Shown piece after piece: positions 50,718 through 58,549 of a DNA stretch of 64,000 nt (position 1 is its first letter; the number at the start of each line of letters is the position of its first letter). The stretch spans positions 1-64,000 of the forward strand of contig NZ_AUEZ01000036.1 of assembly GCF_000426245.1 (NCBI RefSeq), written 5' to 3'. The notes under the pieces were generated by a model, which did no database searches, was not told the origin of the DNA, and saw only the letters and a program-made list of their open reading frames with translations. The stretch is from Bradyrhizobium sp. Ai1a-2 (GTDB taxonomy: Bacteria; Pseudomonadota; Alphaproteobacteria; Rhizobiales; Xanthobacteraceae). Made by a program: the position numbers and the translations under genes.

Positions 50718-51227
50718 ATGGGCGCTACGATGAATCAGAATGACGAGCAGCAACAAACGTTGGATATCCTCGAGGCGCAGGAGCGGGCAGCTTCTGAGGG
50801 AGGCGGGTTGCAAGCGCTGCCGCAACCACCGCTGCCTGGGCTCACGGATGCGCAAGACATCGCCGCTCAATGGCTCGGAACCAGCTCCAACGTGTTGAAT
50901 GCGATCGAGCGGCTCACGGCAACCATTGACGAGGAAACCGACAGGCTTGAGAGCCGGACGCAGGTCGATTTCGACTCCTTTAGTCAGCGCAAGAATCGTG
51001 GCCTGCTCGAACTGACAAGGGCCATGCGGCTGACGCAAGGGGTCGAGTTCGACCCGCGCGTGGTCGCGCACCTGACGCGCCTGCGGGCAAGCCTTGTAAG
51101 AAATCAAGCCGCATTGCAAATGCATCTCGATGCCGTTCGCGAGGTTTCGGCGATCATCGCGAGGTCGATCCAGGAAGTTGAATCGGACGGTACATACTCA
51201 TTGATGGGGCCGGGCGGATGCAAATAG
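50718..51227 (+). CDS. FlgN-like helical protein
   Basis: A 169-residue protein with a polar N-terminal 40 residues and two long helices (VLNAIERLTATIDEETDRLESRTQVDFDSFSQRKNRGLLELTRAMRL and LRASLVRNQAALQMHLDAVREVSAIIARSIQEVES). The layout and the ending SLMGPGG resemble FlgN, the export chaperone for FlgK and FlgL. An in-frame ATG at 50730 is an alternative start. It overlaps the next gene by 10 bp. Confidence 0.65.
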   Translation: MGATMNQNDEQQQTLDILEAQERAASEGGGLQALPQPPLPGLTDAQDIAAQWLGTSSNVLNAIERLTATIDEETDRLESRTQVDFDSFSQRKNRGLLELTRAMRLTQGVEFDPRVVAHLTRLRASLVRNQAALQMHLDAVREVSAIIARSIQEVESDGTYSLMGPGGCK

Positions 51228-51676
51228 TCAGGCTGTTGGTGGCTGGCGTCTGGGCCTGCATCGTTACCGTCGGCGCAAGCCTGGCTCTGTCATATTGGAA
51301 GGAAGGACACGCCGCGCCCGCTGCCAGGGAGGATTACGCGGGCGGCCTCGTCTACGAGAAGACCAGGGTGATCAACGTGCCGATGATCGCGGAAGGCAGC
51401 GTCCAAGGCTACATCGTTGCACAGTTCGTCTTCACGGCCGATGCAACGGTGCTTCGTCAGCTTCCGGTGCCGCCTGAGGCCTTTGTCGTGGACGAGGCAT
51501 TCCGGAATATCTATTCCGACGAGAATCTCGACTTCAAGAACCTCGCTCGGTTCGACCTCGCCCACTTTGCACGCACGGTCAGAGAGCACGTCAACAAGCG
51601 CCTTCAGGCTGACGTCTTGCAGGACATGCTCGTGCAGGATTTCAATTATGTCTCGAGGGATCAAATTCGCCGTTAG
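51218..51676 (+). CDS. Single-pass membrane protein, distantly FliL-like
   Basis: A 152-residue protein with an N-terminal membrane helix (RLLVAGVWACIVTVGASLALSYW) and a periplasmic domain (VQGYIVAQFVFTADATVLRQLPVPPEAFVVDEAFRNIYSD, then ARTVREHVNKRLQADVLQDMLVQDFNYVSRDQIR). The helix-plus-domain layout and the end pattern VNKRLQADVLQDMLVQDFNYV resemble FliL. I do not recognise a named family. It is the last gene of the flagellar run, and its final 35 bp overlap the end of the leftward lafR gene. Confidence 0.7.
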   Translation: MQIVRLLVAGVWACIVTVGASLALSYWKEGHAAPAAREDYAGGLVYEKTRVINVPMIAEGSVQGYIVAQFVFTADATVLRQLPVPPEAFVVDEAFRNIYSDENLDFKNLARFDLAHFARTVREHVNKRLQADVLQDMLVQDFNYVSRDQIRR

Positions 51677-52355
51677 ACCGCTTTCTCAAGTCGTCGAGAC
51701 GGTATCCCATATAGCGCTTTGACTCGATCGGATCGTAGCCGAGATGGTTGCGGAGCTTCTTGCGAAGCTTGCTGACATGCCCCTCGATCACGTTTTCGTC
51801 GAAGCTCGCGTCGAAAAGACCGTAGATCGCGTTGAAGAGCTGGGTCTTTGTAAGCCACTTTCCCTGGTGGGCGACCAGGTGCTCGAGAATACGCAGCTCG
51901 CGACGCGGCAGGGCCAGCGTGCTGCCGCCGATCTCGGGATCACGGCCGTCAAGGAAAACGCGGATCAGGCTCGTCGGCGTGTCCGCTGATTGACCGACGG
52001 TTCGCCGGCGGATGACGGCCGTGCGAACGAGTATCTCGCGAACATGGATCGGAACATGAACGACGTCGTCGACGCCGGCTTCGAACAATTCGATCGTATC
52101 CCTGAGCTGCTTCAGGTTGTTCAGGGCGATGATTGGCGCGTGAGACTTGTTGCGGATGCTCTTGGGAATGCTCGTCCGGTCCGAGCAGTCCCCCAGGATA
52201 AACGCCCCGATTGCCAATACGTCATTGCCTACGGCAGATTGCAGCCATTCGCGAAAATCTTTCGATGAGAAGCCGATCGAAACCACGCCTTCGCGATCGA
52301 ATCCTGCTGCGTAGCCTCGTGTAACGGTCTCCCGATCATCGATGACGATGAACAT
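51642..52355 (-). CDS. lafR: Flagellar master regulator, Rem/FtcR/LafR type (atypical OmpR-family)
   Basis: A 237-residue regulator. The N-terminus MFIVIDDRETVTRGYAAGFDREGVVSIGF matches S. meliloti Rem and Brucella FtcR. The C-terminus is an OmpR-type winged helix (LPRRELRILEHLVAHQGKWLTKTQLFNAIYG...ENVIEGHVSKLRKKLRNHLGYDPIESKRYMGYRL). The receiver looks degenerate: the phospho-Asp region reads AIGAFILGDCSD, and the Lys of the usual KPF motif is Val (VVHVPI). In Bradyrhizobium, LafR is the regulator of the lateral flagellum. ATG 52355 (AGGGG upstream) begins at the conserved N-terminus; the open frame runs 39 codons further. Confidence 0.88.
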   Translation of the reverse strand: MFIVIDDRETVTRGYAAGFDREGVVSIGFSSKDFREWLQSAVGNDVLAIGAFILGDCSDRTSIPKSIRNKSHAPIIALNNLKQLRDTIELFEAGVDDVVHVPIHVREILVRTAVIRRRTVGQSADTPTSLIRVFLDGRDPEIGGSTLALPRRELRILEHLVAHQGKWLTKTQLFNAIYGLFDASFDENVIEGHVSKLRKKLRNHLGYDPIESKRYMGYRLDDLRKRSNGEFDPSRHN

Positions 52356-53077
52356 GTGGATGCCCCTGTTTGCCCTAGAGTGTTGTTGTGGAGTCGAGCC
52401 GGCGTGCTCGCCCCACTTGGTTACGCAAAACAACAGGTACTGACACGATACAAGATACTGAGACCGAAACACGCGCGTCTGGTTCGCTCGAAAGCTTGAT
52501 CAGGTGCGGGTGGTGCCGCCGTTTGCGGCGATGAGGACGGTTGCCGTGGAGATGCTGCTCGGCAATCTTTTGGGAGTCCTCAGCACTGTTCGTGCAGTGG
52601 CATTCTGGCCTCGATACAACCGATTGTCTTTCCGGCGCGAAGCGAACAGCGTCTTGTTGTTGAAGGTCACATCAAGAATGAACATCAGCTCGCGCACCGT
52701 CGAATCGGAATACCTCCATTACGTCGAAGTGGAGTATCATCGTCAAGCAATTGAACTAGGCATTTACTGCGAGACAACTCACCAGCGAGTAGATGTTGCT
52801 TTATTGAAACGTTTACTCGTCGGATCAGCTCGGAATACTTGGCAATGTGCTCCTCTAAGTTGTGTCATGCCACTCGTGGTCGCGAAGTCGAAGTCGCGTC
52901 GCCGGCACGAGATCATCGTGCGACGACGAGAGACATCGCTCGATGTGATGCCAGTTGACGAAACTGCAGCCTCGCCATGACGAGCGCCTGATTGCTGCGC
53001 CTGGCATGCCAACGCAATGCACGCTGGCGGTCATATCGACTTGACCGTGTCATACGGTGAGTCGTGCAGCAGCAATG
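52356..53077 (-). other. 722-bp gap upstream of lafR
   Basis: This stretch is less GC-rich than its flanks. It must hold the lafR promoter at its left end. A 158-codon + strand frame at 52504-52980 and a 65-codon - strand frame at 52500-52697 have no recognisable domain or Shine-Dalgarno, so I do not call them genes. A long leader or small RNA cannot be excluded. Confidence 0.5.
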
Positions 53078-53965
53078 TCAACGCGAAGCAACGATGCCTT
53101 TGCTGGTCAACACCTGCCAGCCGCCGTTCTCGTTTTTGATTTCCTCGATGCGACCCAGGTTCGGCACGTCCTGGCCCTGAGCAGCCTCGATCACACCTGT
53201 CGGTCCTTCAAGGATGGCGACGCCCTCGTAAGCACGACGCACGCGCCAGCCCTGGATGATCTCTCGTCGTGCAGTGGTTTGCCGAGGCCGTGGCTGAATG
53301 GTGCCGGTGACGTCGAGGGATGGGATTGCGGCCGCGGTTCGCGCAACCTGCGGCTTTCCTTCGGCCAAGCGTTCGACCTTTGTGGCCGATACTGACTGGT
53401 CTCTTTCGACGCGCTCGACGCTTTGGACCAGGCGGCCAAATCGGTCGCTCGAGGCTCTGTTTGCGGCGTCGAATGCCGCGCGGTTCGCCGCGACGTCACT
53501 TGAGAGCGTTGCAACATTGCGCCGCAGTTGCGACATCGCCTCGCGGAGGTTGCGAAGTTCGGCATCCGAGGCTGCGGTGATGGCAATGGGCCGCAGGAAC
53601 AGGTAGGCGACGCCGCCTATGGAGATGACAGAGGAGATCGCGACGATCACGGCAAGGGAGACGAACGGCGCCATCCATGTCCGTGGCTGCGGCTTCTTGA
53701 CGACGAGTGTGGCGGCCGGAACGGGCGCGCGCGCCTTGGACCTGACAGGCTCTCCGCGGGCCATTGCACGTGTGCGCTTCAGGGTGGCGAGCGCCTCCTG
53801 GGCGAGCAGTTCGTCAACAGTAGCTGCGGCCGCACGAGGTGCGGCGGCCTTCGCCTTATTGCCCGGCCGCGTCTGCGATGCGCCGCCCTTGCCGGCATCG
53901 GCGGCGGTTGGCTGCGAGGCGCTCGTCGCTTGGGCTGCGGTCTCGTTGGTTGCTGGTTCGGCCAT
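53078..53965 (-). CDS. Membrane-anchored coiled-coil protein, unknown function
   Basis: A 295-residue protein with four parts. An Ala/Thr-rich cytoplasmic N-terminus (1-95) is followed by one membrane helix (about 98-126, FVSLAVIVAISSVISIGGVAYLFL). A periplasmic coiled coil (about 135-205, LRNLREAMSQLRRNVATLSSDVAANRAAF) comes next, and a small C-terminal domain (about 240-295, GWRVRRAYEGVAILEGPTGVIEAAQGQDVPNLGRIEEIK). I recognise it only as a type seen in Bradyrhizobium and relatives. It sits between lafR and the DUF1217 gene on the same strand; a motility role is possible but not shown. Confidence 0.75.
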   Translation of the reverse strand: MAEPATNETAAQATSASQPTAADAGKGGASQTRPGNKAKAAAPRAAAATVDELLAQEALATLKRTRAMARGEPVRSKARAPVPAATLVVKKPQPRTWMAPFVSLAVIVAISSVISIGGVAYLFLRPIAITAASDAELRNLREAMSQLRRNVATLSSDVAANRAAFDAANRASSDRFGRLVQSVERVERDQSVSATKVERLAEGKPQVARTAAAIPSLDVTGTIQPRPRQTTARREIIQGWRVRRAYEGVAILEGPTGVIEAAQGQDVPNLGRIEEIKNENGGWQVLTSKGIVASR

Positions 53966-54135
53966 GGTTTCATCGGCGGACAGGCAAATCCTGATTTGCT
54001 GGATATCAAGCGAACCTTGTGCGAACCCTACGATCTCCGCCGGCGGGACGTGATGCTGGAATCCGGGCTGCTACGTAAGGGTTCCGCGACCAGCATCCAG
54101 AATGCAGCTCCCATGTTGCCGGGAGCTGGGGCCGC

Positions 54136-56193
54136 TCAATGCTGTTTGCCCAACAGCGCGATGGACAGGAGCGTGTCCTGACTGATGCCTGCGCCCGTCC
54201 CTTGCAGGATGGCGAGCGCCGGTGACGAAACCTGGCTGCTGTTCTTCAGGTCGTACATGGCAGTAAACCGCTGCAACAGCGCCCCAAGTTTCTCCGGATC
54301 GGCGAGATCCTTCAGGTTGAGGTGCTTTTCCACGATCTTTGCCTGCTGATCGATTGCCATGCCCCCGAGCGCGTCGGGCAGATTGTAGGTGGTTCGAAAC
54401 ACCTGCGCGAGAGCCGGATCGGCAAGGATATCGTATGCCGACGTGATCTGTGTGGACTTCCGTTGGAAATACAGCGCCAGCCGAACGCCGGCATTTGCGT
54501 CTCCCTCCTGCGTTTCCAACGTTTGCTGGAGATAATTGTTCTGCGTTTCGAGAAGCTGGTCTCGCTTCTGCGGTCCTATTGCAGCGATACGGCTGACGTT
54601 GCCTTCCTTGTCAAAATTGAACGATGCCGCAATCTCGGCAAAGCGGGAGTCGCTGGCAGTGTTTGCGAAGCTTTTGGGATCGTCCAGATCGGAACTGAAG
54701 ATCTTCTTCAGATAATCGTCGGTCACCCCAGCGGGATCCAGGCCTTTGGCGACAAGAATGATATCGACTAATCTCCTGTCCGAAAGCAGCTCGGAAACGC
54801 TCCCTATGTCTGCGATGGTGCGTTGGTAATACGCAGCATCCTGCTCAGCCTTCTGCCGAAGTCCGTCCGCTTCCGAAGCGCTGGCAAATCGCGTTTTCGC
54901 GATGATGTAATCCTTGGCAATTTGCGTGACCTCAACCGAGTTTTGCGCCACCAGCGGCGTTGCCAGGTTGCCCTTGCCGTCAAAGTTGAAAGCGTGCGCG
55001 AGCTGCAGGTATCGATCGTCTCGGAGGGTATAGGCATAGCTCGTCGGGTCGTTCAGATCGCTCGTGAGCACAGCCTTGATCGTGACCGCCGAGACCTTTT
55101 CGGGATCGAGGCCGACCGACTTGAGCGCGAAGTTGTACACGTTCGGCGTGGATACGAACTGTTCAACTGACTTTACGCCGTAGATGCCGGCCCTGAACTG
55201 CTTTATCGCGAGGGTTTCATAGTCTTCCTCCGCGTCGAGATATGTTGCGCCCTTGCTGAGGACAAACTTTTCGTTGGTCTTGTCCCGGTTCTCGTCGGTC
55301 TGGGCGGACTGGCCGGAGGCGAGCGTTCCATCTGCCGAAAACTCGAACGCGCCGGCGATATCGAAATAGCGGTCGATCGTGGCGAGAGAGTCCTGAAAGC
55401 TGGATATGTCTGCGCTGCTTTTTGCCAACCGGTTTGCCTGAGTCGTGATCTTCGCTCTCAAGTCTGTCACGTCGGCGCCGGGTTGCGAGAGCTGCGCCAT
55501 GTAGTCTGCTATCTTCGAATTGGCGTCCATCGCATCCGCCCGGGCTTGATCGAGGCTAGCACTGATCTCATTCTTTTGAGGAGCCAGGGTGGTGTTGACG
55601 TAACTGTTCGGATCGGATGGATCGCTGCTCAGCACCTTCCGTATCGTGTCGCGCGACCAATTGCTGTCATCGATACCGAACGACGAAAACACATAGGTGC
55701 GAAGGCGATCGTCGTTCAGAAGCTCATCGACGCTTTTGACCCCGCCGATCATGGCGTTGTAGTAGCGTGTATCCTCGTCGATGGCATCAACCCGGCTCTG
55801 GACCGTTGCCGTATACAAGCCAACCATCTCGTCGGTCTGGCTTGAGGATTGCGCGACGGGCGTGTCGGCTTGTGTGAAGGAAAATGCCGACGCAAAATCC
55901 CGGAACCGCTTGTCCGTCAATTTGTTGGCGAAGCTGTTCGCGTCGAGGGGATTGCTCTCCAGCACCTTTCTCATGAAGGCTTTTGCATAGATCATATCCT
56001 CCAGCCCATATGCTTTCATTGCATACTGGTAGAGACGATCGTTCTGGAGAAATTCGTCGACGGCTTTTACCTTGCCTATGTTCTCTTTGTAGTAGGCGGC
56101 GCTTCTTGCCACGTCGGACTGCTGCGCAACCCGCGTCAGGGACTGCTGGAGGTTGCGCACGACGGAATTGTAGCTGGCATACGTCGACACCAT
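54136..56193 (-). CDS. DUF1217 protein with five repeats
   Basis: A 685-residue protein of tandem DUF1217 units. Five units can be aligned by the pattern AxxYYxxxI..VKSVDELLxDxRLxxYxxxxxGLD, then a helix, KVLSSDxxDPxSYxN and a ...F.F stretch: starting near residues 20, 135, 300, 445 and 580. The fourth and fifth are the most divergent. It has no signal peptide or membrane segment, though the start (MVSTYASYNSVVRNLQQSLTR) resembles flagellar axial proteins. DUF1217 genes are found in rhizobial flagellar loci, where the role is unknown; the location here fits. The GC content is lower than in neighbouring genes. Confidence 0.8.
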   Translation of the reverse strand: MVSTYASYNSVVRNLQQSLTRVAQQSDVARSAAYYKENIGKVKAVDEFLQNDRLYQYAMKAYGLEDMIYAKAFMRKVLESNPLDANSFANKLTDKRFRDFASAFSFTQADTPVAQSSSQTDEMVGLYTATVQSRVDAIDEDTRYYNAMIGGVKSVDELLNDDRLRTYVFSSFGIDDSNWSRDTIRKVLSSDPSDPNSYVNTTLAPQKNEISASLDQARADAMDANSKIADYMAQLSQPGADVTDLRAKITTQANRLAKSSADISSFQDSLATIDRYFDIAGAFEFSADGTLASGQSAQTDENRDKTNEKFVLSKGATYLDAEEDYETLAIKQFRAGIYGVKSVEQFVSTPNVYNFALKSVGLDPEKVSAVTIKAVLTSDLNDPTSYAYTLRDDRYLQLAHAFNFDGKGNLATPLVAQNSVEVTQIAKDYIIAKTRFASASEADGLRQKAEQDAAYYQRTIADIGSVSELLSDRRLVDIILVAKGLDPAGVTDDYLKKIFSSDLDDPKSFANTASDSRFAEIAASFNFDKEGNVSRIAAIGPQKRDQLLETQNNYLQQTLETQEGDANAGVRLALYFQRKSTQITSAYDILADPALAQVFRTTYNLPDALGGMAIDQQAKIVEKHLNLKDLADPEKLGALLQRFTAMYDLKNSSQVSSPALAILQGTGAGISQDTLLSIALLGKQH

Positions 56194-56279
56194 CGAGAGG
56201 TCCTTTTGGAGAACTCCCGACTATAATGACCATCTTGCTTGCGTGAAGCTGGCAGGGTTGCGGGGACCCGCTTGCCTGT

Positions 56280-56639
56280 TCAGTTGCGTTGGGCGGTCCA
56301 GTAGCCCGCGCAGCGCGCATTGCCGGAATGGCCGCTCCAGGTTCCACGACCCGATGGGCCGACGAGCCTGCCGGATCCGGAAGCATATTTCTCGTGAACC
56401 GTAACAGAGGCGCGAACCGCGCCGGATGGCGCCACGCGCCCCCTGAAATTCACTATGTTGGGATGAGTTACGAAGCCGTTGATGATGTTGACGGAGAAAC
56501 TGTACGTCGGATCACAGGGACCGTATTGCGTGACGAACAGGAGACTCCATGGGCCGTCATAAGCAGACCGCGCATCGGCATTGGTAGCGGCGAGCGAGCC
56601 CATACCGGCGATCGCGATTGCGAGAAGAAGCCGTTTCAT
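56280..56639 (-). CDS. Small secreted protein, unknown function
   Basis: A 119-residue protein with a clear signal peptide (MKRLLLAIAIAGMGSLAATNADARSA). The mature part has DGPWSLLFVTQYGPCDPTYSFSV, FRGRVAPSGAVRASVTV and GSGRLVGPSGRGTWSG, with two Cys that may form a disulfide. Small proteins of this kind are frequent in Bradyrhizobium; the function is unknown. The frame runs to 56837, but ATG 56639 has GGAG and AAGG upstream and begins the signal peptide. It is transcribed alone. Confidence 0.75.
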   Translation of the reverse strand: MKRLLLAIAIAGMGSLAATNADARSAYDGPWSLLFVTQYGPCDPTYSFSVNIINGFVTHPNIVNFRGRVAPSGAVRASVTVHEKYASGSGRLVGPSGRGTWSGHSGNARCAGYWTAQRN

Positions 56640-57145
56640 GACCTTATCTCCAAAGGTTGCTCTGGCAAACAGCGCGAACATCGTAAATTGCGGATCATCG
56701 GCAATCTCATCCGCACCCATATCCAGTGATATGTAGGCAGCCTTCCGCAGGCATTCCCGTAAAATCCCGTTACGCCATCTCACTATGGCGTTACAGCCGA
56801 TAGCAGCGGCGTTGCGGTCCGCATTCTGTGGCGGCATGGCAGAGAGAATGCGAGATCGCTAAGGGCAGGCGAAGCATCTCGGTCAGTCCAGAGCGAAAGA
56901 CGCCGGGTCTCAACGCAGGATGATCGACCTTGAAATGGACTGTCTTGCGCCGTGGAATGCGGCCGGTGCAGGATGCTGCTGCTATATTTTCAATTCTGCC
57001 GAGAGGACCGTGAACCTATATGCATCTGCAGGATGAACGGTCGCGCCCTGCGCCCACTGTCGGCGGTCGATGACGCTGTGAGGATTTCAGGTTCCCGCGT
57101 CCGTGGCAATACCAGTGTAGAGTCTCGAACCAAAGGAGCCAGATC
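56640..57145. other. Divergent intergenic region
   Basis: This 506-bp gap separates the small secreted protein gene from the oxalate decarboxylase gene and must hold both promoters. No recognisable gene, repeat or RNA is seen; a frame beginning at 56952 overlaps the decarboxylase gene and looks spurious. Confidence 0.5.
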
Positions 57146-58372
57146 ATGGATTCCCTTTCTCGTCGCCAAATGCTGGCAGCGACCGCTGCTGGCAGCCTTC
57201 TCACGACAACCGCTATCGCACACGCGCAATCCATAGACGCAATCCCGCAGCCGCAGCGGCCCGGCCGCGGCGGCACCGATCCCGGTCCGCGCGATCTGAC
57301 GCGGGACCGGCAAAATCCGGATATGCTCGTGCCGCCCTCGACCGATCACGGCAGCTTGCCGAACCTGCGCTTCTCGTTTTCCGATGCGCATATGCGGCTG
57401 GAGACAGGCGGCTGGACCCGCCAGGTAACCCGGCGCGAACTCGGCGTCGCCACCGCTCTTGCCGGTGTGAACATGCGCTTGAATGCCGGTGGCGTGCGCG
57501 AGTTGCATTGGCACAAGGCTTCTGAGTGGGCCTACATGCTCTACGGCACAGCCCGCATCACGGCGGTCGATGCCAAAGGGCGCTACTTCATCGATGACGT
57601 CAGTGCCGGCGACCTCTGGTTCTTCCCTTCCGGTGTTCCGCATTCCATCCAGGGCCTCAGTCCGGACGGTTGCGAATTCCTCCTCGTCTTCGACGATGGT
57701 GATTTCGATGAAGACAACACCTTCATGATCGCCGACTGGTTCAAGCACACACCGAACGAGGTGCTCGGCAAGAATTTCGGGGCGCCGGCCTCGTTGTTCG
57801 GCCAGACCCCCGAGGAAAGCCAGCGCTACATTTTCCCGGCTCCCTTGCCGGGCCCGCTCGCCTCGGACAACATTCCGGGAGCAACGCCCGTGGCGCAGAG
57901 CTTCAGTTCTCGGCTGATGGCGCAGGATCCCATCAAGACCGCGAGCGGCACGGTGCGGATCAGCGATTCCACCGTGTTTCCGGTCAATACCACGACGGCC
58001 GCGGCGCTGGTCGAGGTCAATCCGGGGGGATTGCGCGAGCTGCACTGGCACCCCAACGGGGATGAGTGGCTCTATGTCATCGAGGGGCAAGCACGCATGG
58101 GCGTGTTTGCGGCTCAAGGCCAGGCGCGCACCTTCGATCTCAGAGCCGGTGATGTCGGTTACGTGCCGGTCGCGATGGGCCACTATCTTGAGAATACGGG
58201 CACCGGCCCATTGCGATTCCTCGAGACGTTCAAGAGCCCTTACTTTGTCGACTTCTCTTTGGACACATGGATGGCCCTGACACCGCCGCCACTGGTGGAT
58301 GCGCATTTGAACTTGGATCGACAAGTCATGGACAGGCTGCGCAAGACCAAGGCGCCGGTCGTGCCGGACTAG
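57146..58372 (+). CDS. oxdC: Exported bicupin oxalate decarboxylase
   Basis: A 408-residue bicupin that should convert oxalate to formate and CO2 with manganese. The Tat-type signal is MDSLSRRQMLAATAAGSLL, so it acts outside the cytoplasm. Each cupin has its metal motif: RELHWHKASEWAYMLYG with WFFPSGVPHSI, and RELHWHPNGDEWLYVIEG with GYVPVAMGHYLENTG. DNTFMIADWFKHTPNEVLGKNFG and the region to SLDTWMALTP match Bacillus OxdC. The active-site lid, SENS in Bacillus, reads DEDN, keeping the Glu. No formate dehydrogenase or oxalate transporter lies in the window. It converges on the ThDP decarboxylase gene. Confidence 0.9.
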   Translation: MDSLSRRQMLAATAAGSLLTTTAIAHAQSIDAIPQPQRPGRGGTDPGPRDLTRDRQNPDMLVPPSTDHGSLPNLRFSFSDAHMRLETGGWTRQVTRRELGVATALAGVNMRLNAGGVRELHWHKASEWAYMLYGTARITAVDAKGRYFIDDVSAGDLWFFPSGVPHSIQGLSPDGCEFLLVFDDGDFDEDNTFMIADWFKHTPNEVLGKNFGAPASLFGQTPEESQRYIFPAPLPGPLASDNIPGATPVAQSFSSRLMAQDPIKTASGTVRISDSTVFPVNTTTAAALVEVNPGGLRELHWHPNGDEWLYVIEGQARMGVFAAQGQARTFDLRAGDVGYVPVAMGHYLENTGTGPLRFLETFKSPYFVDFSLDTWMALTPPPLVDAHLNLDRQVMDRLRKTKAPVVPD

Positions 58373-58549
58373 CCGAGGGCCGATCGTCGTCGACAGGCAG
58401 GTCATTGGAGGCATCGGCGCAAGCCCGGACGCTCCGAACCATGATGCGTTGTGAATGCGGGGTTTGCCGCGGGCGGCAGATCCCGCATTCAGTCGTCCCA
58501 TGACCGGGGAGCGGCCGGCCCATCCAGGAGCCGCGGCGTCGAAGGCTGC

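Noticed and set aside
52504..52980. A 158-codon + strand frame between lafR and the coiled-coil gene
   Set aside because: No domain, no Shine-Dalgarno and mixed composition; it could be a real orphan gene but nothing in the sequence supports it.
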